Positions 9,569 to 18,268 of a stretch of 64,000 bases of DNA are shown here, piece by piece. Within the stretch, counting starts at the first letter, position 1. Every line of letters begins with the position of its first letter. The notes beneath the pieces are model-generated. The model was not told the origin of the DNA. It did no database searches and saw nothing but the letters and a program-made list of their open reading frames with translations. The translations under genes were made by a program, and so were the position numbers. The stretch lies in the NCBI GenBank assembly GCA_963695645.1, contig CAVOHC010000007.1:186001-250000 (forward strand), written 5' to 3'. Source of the stretch: DATBGO01 sp963695645 (GTDB taxonomy: Bacteria; Actinomycetota; Actinomycetes; Streptosporangiales; Streptosporangiaceae).

Positions 9569-12232
9569 CTACCCGCCGTAGCCAAGGCAGACCAGCGCTG
9601 CGGCCGCCACCTGCGCCAGTGGTCCGTCCTGGCAGGCGCGGGAGGCCACCACGGACAGGGCCTCGGCGGGACTGCTGCCGTGGCTGAGGAGCTGATGCCA
9701 GGAGTGCGCGAGCTGGCCGCTGACCGTGTCCGGCAGCGGCAGCAGCGCAGCGACCACGGCACCGGCGCCCACCGCGAGCAGCGCAGCGGCCAGCCCCATC
9801 ATCTCGTCGCCCGGCCTGATCGGTGCCAGCGCGGAGTCGCAGGCCGCCAGCATGATCGTGCGGGGGGCCCGGTGCAGCCGCTCAATGTCGTAGGCGGTCA
9901 GCGGCCCGTCGGCGAGAACCAGCGACGAGAACATCGGGTTGTCGGCGCGGAACCTGCCGTGCGCGGCCACGTGGGCGACGTCCGCCCCATCGAGGGCGCG
10001 CAGGGCCGCGCTGACCGTCGCGTCGGGTCCAGCGAGCAGCTGGGCCGCCGGATAGAGCGGGGACAGCAGTTCGAGTTCCTGCGCGGCGCCCGGCAGGCCC
10101 GGACCTGCTACCAGCACGGCGCGGCCGCGGCCATCACGGGCGGCCGCCGTGCGGGCGGCCAGCCAGCTTGCCGCCGACGGTGCCACCGTAACCGGTCGGC
10201 CCGCGCAGCTCGGGAGCATCGGCCACGGGAGCGCTTGCAGTTCGCCCGCCGGCACGACCACCAGCTGGCGGTCGGCCAGCAGTGACGACAGCGGCTGCAG
10301 CAACGCCTGGTCCAGGCAGGCCGCTGCATGCCCCGCCAGCTCCACGGCAGCACGCAGCGACGCGGCGGAGCCATGCCCAGCCGCCAGCCGACGCCAGCCA
10401 AACCGGAGCGATTCAAGCTCCACCGCGGCCGCGCTGACCGGGCCGAGCGCGTGCAGCGAGCATTCGCCGTCGCGCACGACCACGGCGTACCTGATTCCGT
10501 CGCACTCGACGTATTCGACCAGCACCCGGGCAGCAAGGGCCCCGGCGAGCTCCTCCAGTACTACGGGGACCGGCGGCAGGCCAGGCTGACCAGCGGGCGT
10601 CCCGTGCCCGTGCCGGAGGTGGCGCCGCAGGCGTTCCTCGAGCGCGAGCCTGCTCCGGTGCAATGCCCGTGTCGGAGAGCCCGCCAGCTGGGCGGCCTCC
10701 GCCTCGGCGGCGACCATCCGCAGCTGCGTGAGCAGGTCCGCGAGAGTCTCGTCGCCCGGTGGCAGTGCCGGGCGCATCCGCAGGGTTGCCGCGCGGTGCC
10801 GCTCGGCGGAACGAAGCACCCGAGCCGCCGCGCCCTCGCCGACGGCAAGCCGCACGCCGAGCGAGGCAAGCTCCTCTGTCTGCCCGGATACGTGAACCCG
10901 CAGCTCGGTGGCGCCGAGCAGGGCGCGGTGCCGCTCGGCGGCGTCCAGGCCTGCGGACACGGCAGCGTAAGCGCCCCGCTGGTCGCCGGTCTGCTGCCGG
11001 AGCAGTGCCAGCGCGTGCCAGGCCTGCGCTCGCTGGTCCAGCTGTCCGGATCTGCGCGCCCGCGCAGCGGTCTGCAGCTGTGTCCGCGCGACCTCCAGCC
11101 GTCCCAGGTCAACGGCCATCCGGGCAGCCAGCACGCGAATGTCGAGGGCCGCCGTGGCCCAGCCCGCCGCTTCAAGCCGTGCCGCCGCCTCCGCCGCGGA
11201 GCGCAACAGCCTTGGGGAGCGTTCCCCGGCTGCCCAGGCCGACCGAACGCCGACGTACTGCGCCACCGCCGCCCAGCTCGGCCGGTGCTGACGGGCAAAG
11301 CTGCGTTGCGCGGCAGCCGCGCTGAGCATGGCGGCCGCTGGCGTCCCGGCTGACAGCTCTGCCCGGGCCAGCAAGAGCTGCGCTTCAGCAAGATCAGCCG
11401 CCTGGCCGCGCCGGGACAGTTCGTCGACCGCCACGGTGGCGGCCTGGGTGGCCTCAGCAGCCAGCCCCGCCGACAGCAGCACCTCGCCCTGGTCGAGCAG
11501 CAGCGGCGCAATGGGCATGCCGAGCTTGCGGGAGGCCTCCGCAGCTGTATCGAGCGCCGCGAGCGCAGCCGGGATGTCGCCGTGGCGGCCCTCGATGAAT
11601 CCCAGGTTCCATTTCGCGCCCGCCTGCGCACTCGGGAGGTTCAGCTCTTCGTAGAGTTGCTCGCTCCTGGCGATGTCAGCCTTGGCCAGCCGCAGGCAGC
11701 CTCGGTACGCGTGCAGGACGGCTCTGTTATTACGCAACCGTGCTTCCCACAGCTTGTCATCATGACGACGCAGCGATGACAATGCCGCGGTATACACGGC
11801 CAGTGCCTCGTCGAGCTGCCCGGCGCGCTGCAGGATGAGCCCTCGCTGGGCGAGCACCCGGGCCCGATCCAAGCCGCGCAGGCTCGCGGCCGAATTCTCC
11901 GCGTCCCGCAGAGCGGCCTGCGTCTTTCCCTGCGAAAGCAGCACGAAGGCGCGGCTCATCTGTGCTTGCGCCGCAGGGACGGTCAGTCCTGCGCTGGACG
12001 CGACGCGCACCGCCGCGCCGAGTTCCGTCAGAGCCGTACCGAGATCCCCTAGCTCGCGCGCGGCTAGGCCCCATGCGCGGTGAGCCGTCGACTGGGCCGA
12101 CCGGTCGCCATCCAGGCGCGCGAGCTCGACCGCGCGGCGGGCATCACAGACTGCGCGGCGCGGATCTGCCGGCACCAGATCCAGCGCCGACTTCGCAGCA
12201 TCTGCGGCAGACTCTAGGACCGCTGCTTGCAC
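9569..12232 (-). CDS. TPR-CHAT protein (caspase-like protease with tetratricopeptide repeats)
   Basis: 887 residues. About residues 1-470 are alpha-helical repeats of TPR type (for example AKWNLGFIEGRHGDIPAALAAL). The C-terminal part (about 560-887) is a CHAT domain of the caspase/separase clan. The catalytic dyad is intact: His758 in HVAAHGRF and Cys798 in IMLAACDSA, each after a hydrophobic strand as in the family. CHAT proteins are cysteine proteases, usually switched on by partner proteins, and in other bacteria act in defence or cell-death pathways. It is third in a minus-strand set after the ECF sigma gene and the 157-aa gene (32-bp gap). The GTG at 12232 lacks good Shine-Dalgarno spacing, so the exact start is uncertain. 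Confidence 0.9.
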   Translation of the reverse strand: MQAAVLESAADAAKSALDLVPADPRRAVCDARRAVELARLDGDRSAQSTAHRAWGLAARELGDLGTALTELGAAVRVASSAGLTVPAAQAQMSRAFVLLSQGKTQAALRDAENSAASLRGLDRARVLAQRGLILQRAGQLDEALAVYTAALSSLRRHDDKLWEARLRNNRAVLHAYRGCLRLAKADIARSEQLYEELNLPSAQAGAKWNLGFIEGRHGDIPAALAALDTAAEASRKLGMPIAPLLLDQGEVLLSAGLAAEATQAATVAVDELSRRGQAADLAEAQLLLARAELSAGTPAAAMLSAAAAQRSFARQHRPSWAAVAQYVGVRSAWAAGERSPRLLRSAAEAAARLEAAGWATAALDIRVLAARMAVDLGRLEVARTQLQTAARARRSGQLDQRAQAWHALALLRQQTGDQRGAYAAVSAGLDAAERHRALLGATELRVHVSGQTEELASLGVRLAVGEGAAARVLRSAERHRAATLRMRPALPPGDETLADLLTQLRMVAAEAEAAQLAGSPTRALHRSRLALEERLRRHLRHGHGTPAGQPGLPPVPVVLEELAGALAARVLVEYVECDGIRYAVVVRDGECSLHALGPVSAAAVELESLRFGWRRLAAGHGSAASLRAAVELAGHAAACLDQALLQPLSSLLADRQLVVVPAGELQALPWPMLPSCAGRPVTVAPSAASWLAARTAAARDGRGRAVLVAGPGLPGAAQELELLSPLYPAAQLLAGPDATVSAALRALDGADVAHVAAHGRFRADNPMFSSLVLADGPLTAYDIERLHRAPRTIMLAACDSALAPIRPGDEMMGLAAALLAVGAGAVVAALLPLPDTVSGQLAHSWHQLLSHGSSPAEALSVVASRACQDGPLAQVAAAALVCLGYGG

Positions 12233-12264
12233 CTCTCGCCCCTCCGAAGCCCGCCAGCCGATCG

Positions 12265-12738
12265 TCAGACAGCTGCCCAGCTGGTCACCACAGTGGTCCC
12301 GTCCGCCAGCCGGCAGCGCAGCCGGACCGGGCCGGCTGGAAGGTCCCGGACGCTGAAGCGGCCACGCTCGTCGACCGGAACGGTCACCGCTGCTGCGCCG
12401 GGCACCTCTGCGGCGACACCCGACGCATTGCCGCCCACCAGCTGGCCGAGGATGTCGCGCCGCAGGTCACGCTCGTTGATCTCGCACTCGACGGCAACGT
12501 CGCCGACCTCGAAGGACAGCAGTCGTGCGCCCGGCCCCCGCACGGAGGTAGCGGGGACGTCGACCGCCGAGTCGCGCACAAGCTCGGCAAGCTGGGCGTC
12601 AAGCTCGCGCAGGCCAAAGGCCGAGCGGGCGGCCTGGATTACCATCTCAGGCACCGGGTCAGCCTCCGCGGCGATCCGGCGCAGCCGCGCAAGGAGCGCA
12701 TCATCGGCTGAGTCAGGGGACTGCTGCTGGCCGCTCAT
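12265..12738 (-). CDS. Hypothetical protein between sigma factor and CHAT genes
   Basis: 157 residues with no certain family. The N-terminal half is predicted helical (LLARLRRIAAEADPVPEM, then FGLRELDAQLAELV). The C-terminal half looks like a small beta-sandwich of the carboxypeptidase-regulatory-like type (VPVDERGRFSVRDLPAGPV). GGAGG lies about 5 nt before the ATG at 12738. It starts 21 bp after the sigma gene stop and is followed by CHAT, which implies one transcript. Its position makes it a candidate anti-sigma factor, adaptor or protease substrate, but no zinc-binding anti-sigma motif or membrane helix is seen. Confidence 0.7.
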   Translation of the reverse strand: MSGQQQSPDSADDALLARLRRIAAEADPVPEMVIQAARSAFGLRELDAQLAELVRDSAVDVPATSVRGPGARLLSFEVGDVAVECEINERDLRRDILGQLVGGNASGVAAEVPGAAAVTVPVDERGRFSVRDLPAGPVRLRCRLADGTTVVTSWAAV

Positions 12739-12759
12739 GATGCCTCCATTCGATGCCCG

Positions 12760-13356
12760 CTACGCCGAGTCTGCGGCTCGGTCCGGCCCCCTACTAATGA
12801 CAGAGTCGCCGGCGACGCTGCTGATACCAGCGACGCGCCGAAGTTTCGCCAGGCATCGGCCTCTGGACGGGCCCACGCTGCCGACCGGGATGCCGAGGAT
12901 GGCTGACGCCTCCGCGTAACTCGGTGGCGGATCGGCCATCAGGACGCGGATCAGCCGCTGGCAGAACTCCTCCAGCAGGCTGAGCGCGTGCCACAGGGCC
13001 GCGTCCCGCTCGTCGCGGAGAAGGCCGGCGTCCAGCTCGGGGGCGTCGTCCGGCACGTCGATCAGGGCGGTGTACGACTGGACTTCCCGGCCGGCCTGAC
13101 GCAGCAAGCGCAGGCATTCCCGGCGCGCCGTCGTCGCCAGCCAGCCCGGCAGCCGGTCCGGGTCGGCGATGCGGTCCAGGTGCTCGACAAGCCGGAGCCA
13201 CGTGGTCTGCACCACGTCGGCCGCGTCCGGTGCCGGGAGCCGGTAGGAGCGCACAACAGACCACAGCAGCGAGGTGTAGCGCTCCACCAGGGCGTCCCAC
13301 GCTCCCTGGTCGCCTGCGGATGCAGCTGCTAGCAACTGCCGGGTCGTCGCCTCCAC
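12760..13356 (-). CDS. ECF-type RNA polymerase sigma factor
   Basis: 198-residue sigma-70 family protein with region 2 (DAADVVQTTWLRLVEHLDRI, then LPGWLATTARREC) and region 4 helix-turn-helix (YAEASAILGIPVGSVGPSRGRCLAKLRR). The longest frame starts at a TTG (13383), but GGAGA about 9 nt before the GTG at 13356 is the better start. It heads the set sigma, 157-aa protein, TPR-CHAT, and probably directs transcription of this set, as ECF factors commonly autoregulate. No classical anti-sigma gene is adjacent. Confidence 0.85.
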   Translation of the reverse strand: MEATTRQLLAAASAGDQGAWDALVERYTSLLWSVVRSYRLPAPDAADVVQTTWLRLVEHLDRIADPDRLPGWLATTARRECLRLLRQAGREVQSYTALIDVPDDAPELDAGLLRDERDAALWHALSLLEEFCQRLIRVLMADPPPSYAEASAILGIPVGSVGPSRGRCLAKLRRVAGISSVAGDSVISRGPDRAADSA

Positions 13357-13956
13357 GACACATGATCTCCACTGCTGAGCCAAGGCGTCAATCCCATTGC
13401 CGCCGTGGCGCCGGAACCAGCCAGACCCGACGGCCAGCAGGATGCGCGCCCCGGCAGCTTGCCGGCCGGCGGCGGTCGGGTTTGCACTGCTCGATGCCCT
13501 TCATCCCGGCTGCTGCCGTCAGCCTGGCCGCTGGCAGACCTGTCATCCGAGCTGCACTGCCACTATGCCACATGATGCGATTGCTAGCACGAGCAAAGTC
13601 GAGAACGCGCGGCCTCCTGCAATGCCCACCGGAATTCCACATAGCGCTATTGCGAGTGTTAGCAGCGCTACAGTTTGGTTCACTATCGTATTTGTCGATT
13701 TTACTGATGGTCCCCCTGGATTGCTTTGGCCGCGGCGGGACAGGGAGCTGCGGCGGAATCCGGCCCGCAAGCGATGACCTGCGGTGCGGGCTCTGGCCGG
13801 TCCCGCTCGGACACGGCAACCCCGGGCCCGGCCCGCGCCAGCCTCAGCGAGCCGAGCAACCCCGCGGCCCGCCCCCGGCGATGGCAATCTTCACTGGCGC
13901 TCCCTCGTTGTCCGGCAATCTATTTGCGTGCGCCTGTTCGTAACCCCGGGGAAACA
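13357..13956. other. Intergenic region, 600 bp, with a possible small membrane peptide
   Basis: Divergent region between the sigma gene (minus) and the transglutaminase cluster (plus). The part from about 13550 to 13730 is clearly AT-richer than its neighbours. It holds the candidate 46-aa two-helix peptide (13543-13683, minus). Other open frames here show no recognisable features. Confidence 0.3.
13543..13683 (-). CDS. Putative 46-aa two-helix membrane peptide with internal duplication
   Basis: Reading from the GTG at 13683, a 46-residue product has two hydrophobic helices joined by a short IAGGRAFST loop. The two helices are near-copies, LLTLAIALCGI and LLVLAIASCGI, which is unlikely by chance and argues for a real coding sequence made by duplication. 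An AGGGGGA box lies about 25 nt upstream of the GTG, too far for a good start, and no ATG/GTG/TTG sits closer to it. It lies upstream of the sigma/CHAT gene set on the same strand. Function unknown; small hydrophobic peptides of this kind can be membrane stress or toxin-like peptides. Confidence 0.35.
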   Translation of the reverse strand: MNQTVALLTLAIALCGIPVGIAGGRAFSTLLVLAIASCGIVAVQLG

Positions 13957-14793
13957 ATGATCGAGCACGATGGGGTGGTGAAGCTGCGGCGAGTCCTGGT
14001 CGGATGCCACTTCGGCTATGTGGCCGAGGTCGACACGCCGGTGATCTTCCAGGTGCAGCCGACCGGATCCCAGGACGTTGCCGTGCAGCGTGAGCAGTGG
14101 TCGACCGATCCGCCGATGGCGATCCACCACTACGGCGATCTGTACGGAAACCCCTGTGCACGTACCGTGCTGCCGGCGGGCCGGTCGAGTTTCCGGTATT
14201 ACGCGGCGACCGCCGTTCCGGATGCCACCGAGGACGCCGACGAGCACGCACCGCAGTGTCCGCCCGTTGCGCTGCCTGACGACACTCTGATCTACATCCT
14301 GCCCAGCCGGTACTGCCTGCCCGACGTGCTGGGCGATGAAGCGTGGTCCCGTTTTGGCGGCCTTCCTGAGGGCTATGGCCGCGTCCAGGCGATCTGCGCC
14401 CACGTGCACGGCCATCTGGAATTCCAGTACGGCAGCACGACAGCGCTGTCGACTGCCGCCGACGTCAATGCGGCCGGGCGCGGGGTCTGCCGCGACTTCG
14501 CCCACCTGGCCATCTCGTTTTGCCGGGCGCTGAACATGCCCGCCCGCTACGTCTTCGGCTACCTGCCCGACCTCGATGTTCCCGCCGACCCTGCGCCGAT
14601 GGATTTCGCGGCCTGGATGGAAGTCTGGCTCGGCGACCGGTGGTGGACCTTCGATCCCCGCAACAACGCGCGGCGCAAGGGGCGCGTCGTCATCGGCCGG
14701 GGACGTGACGCCTCGGATGTGGCCATGGCGACGACGTTCGGCGGCCCGCTCCTTGAGATGATGGTGGTCCAGGCCGAGGAGGCGGCCGGATGA
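13957..14793 (+). CDS. Transglutaminase-like protein (first of three)
   Basis: 278 residues of the bacterial transglutaminase-like family. An N-terminal beta domain (about 1-120) is followed by the papain-like core with Cys178 in GRGVCRDFAHL and Asp233 in WWTFDPRNN. In place of the usual His-Ala-Trp, the second motif reads MDFAAWMEVWL, so the normal catalytic His position is Ala218; this may be a subfamily trait or a loss of activity. GGGGA lies 5 nt before the ATG at 13957, and the frame open further upstream is not needed. The next transglutaminase gene overlaps by ATGA, so the two are translationally coupled. Confidence 0.85.
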   Translation: MIEHDGVVKLRRVLVGCHFGYVAEVDTPVIFQVQPTGSQDVAVQREQWSTDPPMAIHHYGDLYGNPCARTVLPAGRSSFRYYAATAVPDATEDADEHAPQCPPVALPDDTLIYILPSRYCLPDVLGDEAWSRFGGLPEGYGRVQAICAHVHGHLEFQYGSTTALSTAADVNAAGRGVCRDFAHLAISFCRALNMPARYVFGYLPDLDVPADPAPMDFAAWMEVWLGDRWWTFDPRNNARRKGRVVIGRGRDASDVAMATTFGGPLLEMMVVQAEEAAG

Positions 14794-15674
14794 CGCTCAG
14801 CTTCCCGCCCGCGGCACCCCTGCTCGACCACCGCGGACTCGACCTCGACGCCGCAGGGCGCATCACCTACCTGCTCGAGCAGAGCTTCCGCTACGAGTAT
14901 GACGCGCCGGTGGAGTCACTGCGGCAGCGGCTAGTGGTCGTGCCGCCGTCCCGCCACGGCGGCCAGCACAGACGCGCGCACCGGCTGGAAGTCGCCGGTG
15001 CCCGTGCCCGGCGCCACCTGCGCCTGGACGTCCGCGGCAACGTCGTCGCCTGGCTGCGCGCCGAGCGCGTCCTGCAGGCGGTCGAGTTCCGGATTTCCGC
15101 CGTCGTCGAATGGGTCCGTGCCGACGGGCCGGCCGTGCTTCCCGCAGCGGCCCTGCGCAGTCCGGGCCTGCTGCGGCCCACCCGGCTCACCGCCGCCGAC
15201 AACCGGCTGCGCGACCTCGCCAGCGGCCTCGCGGGGAGCAGGGACTCCCCGCTCGGGACTGCCGAGCGGATCTGTGACCTCGTCCACACCGCGATCAGTT
15301 ACGAGCATGGCGTCACATCGGTGCGGACCACGGCCGCCGAGGCGCTGGCCGGCGGCCGCGGCGTCTGCCAGGACTACGCGCACGTGATGCTGGCGGTGTG
15401 CCACCTCGTCGGGCTGCCCGCGCGATACGTCTCGGGCCATCTGCTCGGCCAGGGCGGCACCCACGCCTGGGTTGAGGTCGTCGTGCCGCGGGCCCGGGAC
15501 GCCGTCGCCGTCGCGTTCGACCCATGCAACGGCCGGCGGGCAGGCGGCGGCTACGTCACGATCGCGACCGGCCGCGACTACTGCGATGTGGCGCCGACAT
15601 CCGGCTCCTACATCGGCATGTCGCGCAGCCGTCTTACGGCCGGCCGCCGGGTGGGCGTCCTCGCCGCCGCCTGA
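14790..15674 (+). CDS. Transglutaminase-like protein (second of three)
   Basis: 294 residues with an N-terminal transglutaminase-associated beta domain (VPPSRHGGQHRRAHRLEV) and a complete catalytic triad: Cys in GRGVCQDYAHVM, His in GGTHAWVEV and Asp in VAFDPCNGRR. It starts inside the stop of the first transglutaminase gene (ATGA, 14790-14793). The family may act as protease, transglutaminase or amide-forming enzyme; the genomic partner ATP-grasp enzyme suggests a role in making or removing a peptide or amide modification. Confidence 0.88.
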   Translation: MTLSFPPAAPLLDHRGLDLDAAGRITYLLEQSFRYEYDAPVESLRQRLVVVPPSRHGGQHRRAHRLEVAGARARRHLRLDVRGNVVAWLRAERVLQAVEFRISAVVEWVRADGPAVLPAAALRSPGLLRPTRLTAADNRLRDLASGLAGSRDSPLGTAERICDLVHTAISYEHGVTSVRTTAAEALAGGRGVCQDYAHVMLAVCHLVGLPARYVSGHLLGQGGTHAWVEVVVPRARDAVAVAFDPCNGRRAGGGYVTIATGRDYCDVAPTSGSYIGMSRSRLTAGRRVGVLAAA

Positions 15675-15763
15675 GCGGTGGCCGGCCGAGATGCCCGGGG
15701 GACGAAAATTGCCTGGTTTATTTCCGTAACGACCGCGCAACATAGCCCGGCTACGTTTGGGTC

Positions 15764-17305
15764 GTGGCGGACGTCTTCGACAGCTACCAGCTTGCGGCGG
15801 CATGGGACGAGATGTTCGAGCGGCCAGGGGTGCCTCGGCCGTGCTATGGCGCTCTGTTCAGCGCTTTGCAGCCGCTGGATCCGAGCGAGCTTCGCTACCA
15901 TTCGGATCAGCTGGCCAGCGTCTTTACCGACCGCGGAGTGACCTTTGACTACGCGGGCGAGGAACGGCCGTTCCCGCTGGACCTGATACCCCGTGTTATC
16001 GACGCGGTCGAATGGGACCTGATCTCGCGCGGCGTACGCCAGCGGGTTCTGGCGCTCGAGGCATTCCTCGCCGACGTCTACGGGCCATGCCAGGCCTTCG
16101 CGGATGGCGTGCTGCCCTGGCGGGTGGCGCTCACTTCCCAGACGTTCCGCCGCGAGGCTTTCGGCCTGACACCGCCAAACGGCGTCCGGGTGCACATCGC
16201 GGGCATCGACCTGATCAGGGATGAGCAGGGCAGGTTCCGCGTCCTTGAAGACAACATCCGCATCCCCTCCGGCGTCAGCTACGTGGTGGAGAACCGGCTG
16301 GCAATGACCAGGACCTTCCCCGCGCTGTTTGCCGACCAGCACGTCAACCGGGTCGATGACTACCCGGCGCGGCTGCTGGCCGCGCTGCGCGCCGCGGCCC
16401 CGTCCCGAGCCCGGGATCCCGTCGTCGTGGTACTCACCCCGGGCGTGAACAATGCCGCGTACTTCGAGCACACCCTCCTGGCCCGGCTGATGGGCGTGGA
16501 ACTCGTCGAAGGACGCGATCTCGTCTGCTCGGGCAACAAGATCTTCATGCACACGACGCAGGGCAACCGGCCCGTGGACGTGATCTACCGGCGCGTCGAC
16601 GACGACTTCCTCGACCCGCTGCAGTTCCGGCCCGGCTCTGTGCTCGGCTGTCCGGGCCTCCTCAACGCCGCGCGGGCGGGGAACGTCGCCATCGCGAACG
16701 CCGTCGGCAACGGCGTCGCGGATGACAAGCTGCTTTACACCTATGTGCCCGACCTGATCCGGTACTACCTGGGCGATGAGCCGCTGCTGCCCAACGTCGA
16801 GTCCTACCGGCTGGACGACCCCGAGGTGCTTTCCTGGGTGCTCGGCCGGCTTGATCAGCTGGTACTGAAACCGGTGGACGGCGCGGGCGGCAGCGGCATC
16901 GTTATCGGCCCGCACGCGGACGGGCGCAGCCTGGCGGGGCTGCGGGCCCGGGTCGCCGCGCAGCCGCGGAGGTGGATGGCACAGCGCCCGGTCGCCCTGT
17001 CCACCGCCCCCGTCCTCATCGGCGAGCGGCTGGTCGCGCGGCACATCGACCTGCGGCCGTTCGCCGTCAACGACGGCAGCGACGTGTGGCTGCTTCCCGG
17101 CGGCCTCACCCGGGTGGCACTGCAGGAGGGCGCCCTGGTCGTCAACTCCAGCCAGGGCGGCGGCTCCAAGGACACCTGGGTGCTTGCCGCCGATGAGCGC
17201 CACATTGCCGCCGATATGACGCAGCAGATGGTGCCCGCTCCTCGGGCGCCGGAAGGCCCCGCCATCGCCCGCCAGAGCGGGCCGGCGACAGACCAGCAGC
17301 AATGA
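15764..17305 (+). CDS. Circularly permuted ATP-grasp protein (type 2)
   Basis: 513 residues. Family members are predicted ATP-dependent carboxylate-amine ligases with a circularly permuted ATP-grasp fold. Diagnostic segments are the FRVLEDNIRIPSGVSYV motif, LTPGVNNAAYFEH, LKPVDGAGGSGIVIGP (nucleotide-binding loop) and VVNSSQGGGSKDTWVL near the end. It starts at GTG 15764 and overlaps the alpha-E gene by ATGA at its 3' end, so both are made together. The same pair next to a transglutaminase occurs widely in bacteria, including mycobacteria, and has been predicted to synthesise a small peptide or modify a protein terminus. The substrate is unknown. Confidence 0.9.
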   Translation: MADVFDSYQLAAAWDEMFERPGVPRPCYGALFSALQPLDPSELRYHSDQLASVFTDRGVTFDYAGEERPFPLDLIPRVIDAVEWDLISRGVRQRVLALEAFLADVYGPCQAFADGVLPWRVALTSQTFRREAFGLTPPNGVRVHIAGIDLIRDEQGRFRVLEDNIRIPSGVSYVVENRLAMTRTFPALFADQHVNRVDDYPARLLAALRAAAPSRARDPVVVVLTPGVNNAAYFEHTLLARLMGVELVEGRDLVCSGNKIFMHTTQGNRPVDVIYRRVDDDFLDPLQFRPGSVLGCPGLLNAARAGNVAIANAVGNGVADDKLLYTYVPDLIRYYLGDEPLLPNVESYRLDDPEVLSWVLGRLDQLVLKPVDGAGGSGIVIGPHADGRSLAGLRARVAAQPRRWMAQRPVALSTAPVLIGERLVARHIDLRPFAVNDGSDVWLLPGGLTRVALQEGALVVNSSQGGGSKDTWVLAADERHIAADMTQQMVPAPRAPEGPAIARQSGPATDQQQ

Positions 17306-18267
17306 GTGCCGGCCCGGCTCCGCTCGCGGGCCTGCTCAGCCGCATCGCCGAGACGCTGTTCTGGACCGGCCGGTACATCGAGCGGGCGGACGACACCGCC
17401 CGGATGGTCGATGTGTACGTGCACCGCATGCTGGAGGAGCCGCACGCCGACGAGGACGCTGGCTGCCGCTCGCTGCTTGCGGTGCTGGGGATCCAGCCGG
17501 CCGAGGACAACAGGCTCGACATCGGCCTGGCCCTGGATCAGCTGGCCTACGACCAGCAAAGCCCGAGCGCCATCGCCGGAGCGATGCTGGCGGCGCGCAC
17601 CAGCGCGCGCAGCGTGCGCGAGGTGATCTCCAACGAGATGTGGCAGTGCCTGAACGTGACCGGGCTGCGGCTGGCTCGCCAGCGCCGGGCCGCCGAGCGC
17701 CTGGGCCCGCACGCCTACCTGCGGTTCATCAGCGAGCGTGCCGCGTTGTTCTTCGGCCTGGCCGACTCGACGATGAGCCGCGACGACGCATGGCGGTTCC
17801 TGCTGCTCGGCCGGAGCCTGGAGCGGGTGGATATGACGGCCAGGCTGCTGCTGGCCAGGATGCCGGCCATTCCCTATGAGCTCGGCTGGCCGATGCTGCT
17901 GCGCGCCTGCGGCGCCTACGAGTCGTTTATGCGCACCCGCGGCTGGACCGAGGGTTCCGGGCACGTCGCTGAGTTCCTCATCCTGGACCGGCTATTCCCC
18001 AGGTCGGTGCTGCATGCGCTGACGACGGCAGAGGAATGCCTGGCCGGGCTCGATCCCGGCCCAGTCAGGGCCGGCATGAGCGACCTGGCCCGGCGCCCGA
18101 TCGGGCGGATGCGGACTACCCTGGAGTACGCCGACCAGCAGCTACCGCCTGACCAGCTCGATGAACTGATCGGCGCGCTTCAGCGGACCTGCCTGGAGGC
18201 CACCGAGGCCATCACCGAGCGCTACTTCAGCTACGGCCAGCCGGTGACCTGGGCGCAGGAAGGATGA
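17302..18267 (+). CDS. Alpha-E domain protein
   Basis: 321 residues, all-helical family rich in conserved Glu and Arg (LSRIAETLFWTGRYIERADD at the N-terminus, REVISNEMWQCLN, RDDAWRFLLLGRSLERVD). The family is nearly always encoded beside the permuted ATP-grasp enzyme and sometimes fused to it, and is thought to form part of the same complex; no activity is established. The start overlaps the stop of the ATP-grasp gene, and the stop is 1 bp from the next start. Confidence 0.9.
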   Translation: MSAGPAPLAGLLSRIAETLFWTGRYIERADDTARMVDVYVHRMLEEPHADEDAGCRSLLAVLGIQPAEDNRLDIGLALDQLAYDQQSPSAIAGAMLAARTSARSVREVISNEMWQCLNVTGLRLARQRRAAERLGPHAYLRFISERAALFFGLADSTMSRDDAWRFLLLGRSLERVDMTARLLLARMPAIPYELGWPMLLRACGAYESFMRTRGWTEGSGHVAEFLILDRLFPRSVLHALTTAEECLAGLDPGPVRAGMSDLARRPIGRMRTTLEYADQQLPPDQLDELIGALQRTCLEATEAITERYFSYGQPVTWAQEG

Positions 18268-18268
18268 C

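Noticed and set aside
15608..17302. 564-codon minus-strand frame opposite the ATP-grasp gene
   Set aside because: The plus strand carries the full ATP-grasp signature with ATGA coupling; this is its shadow.
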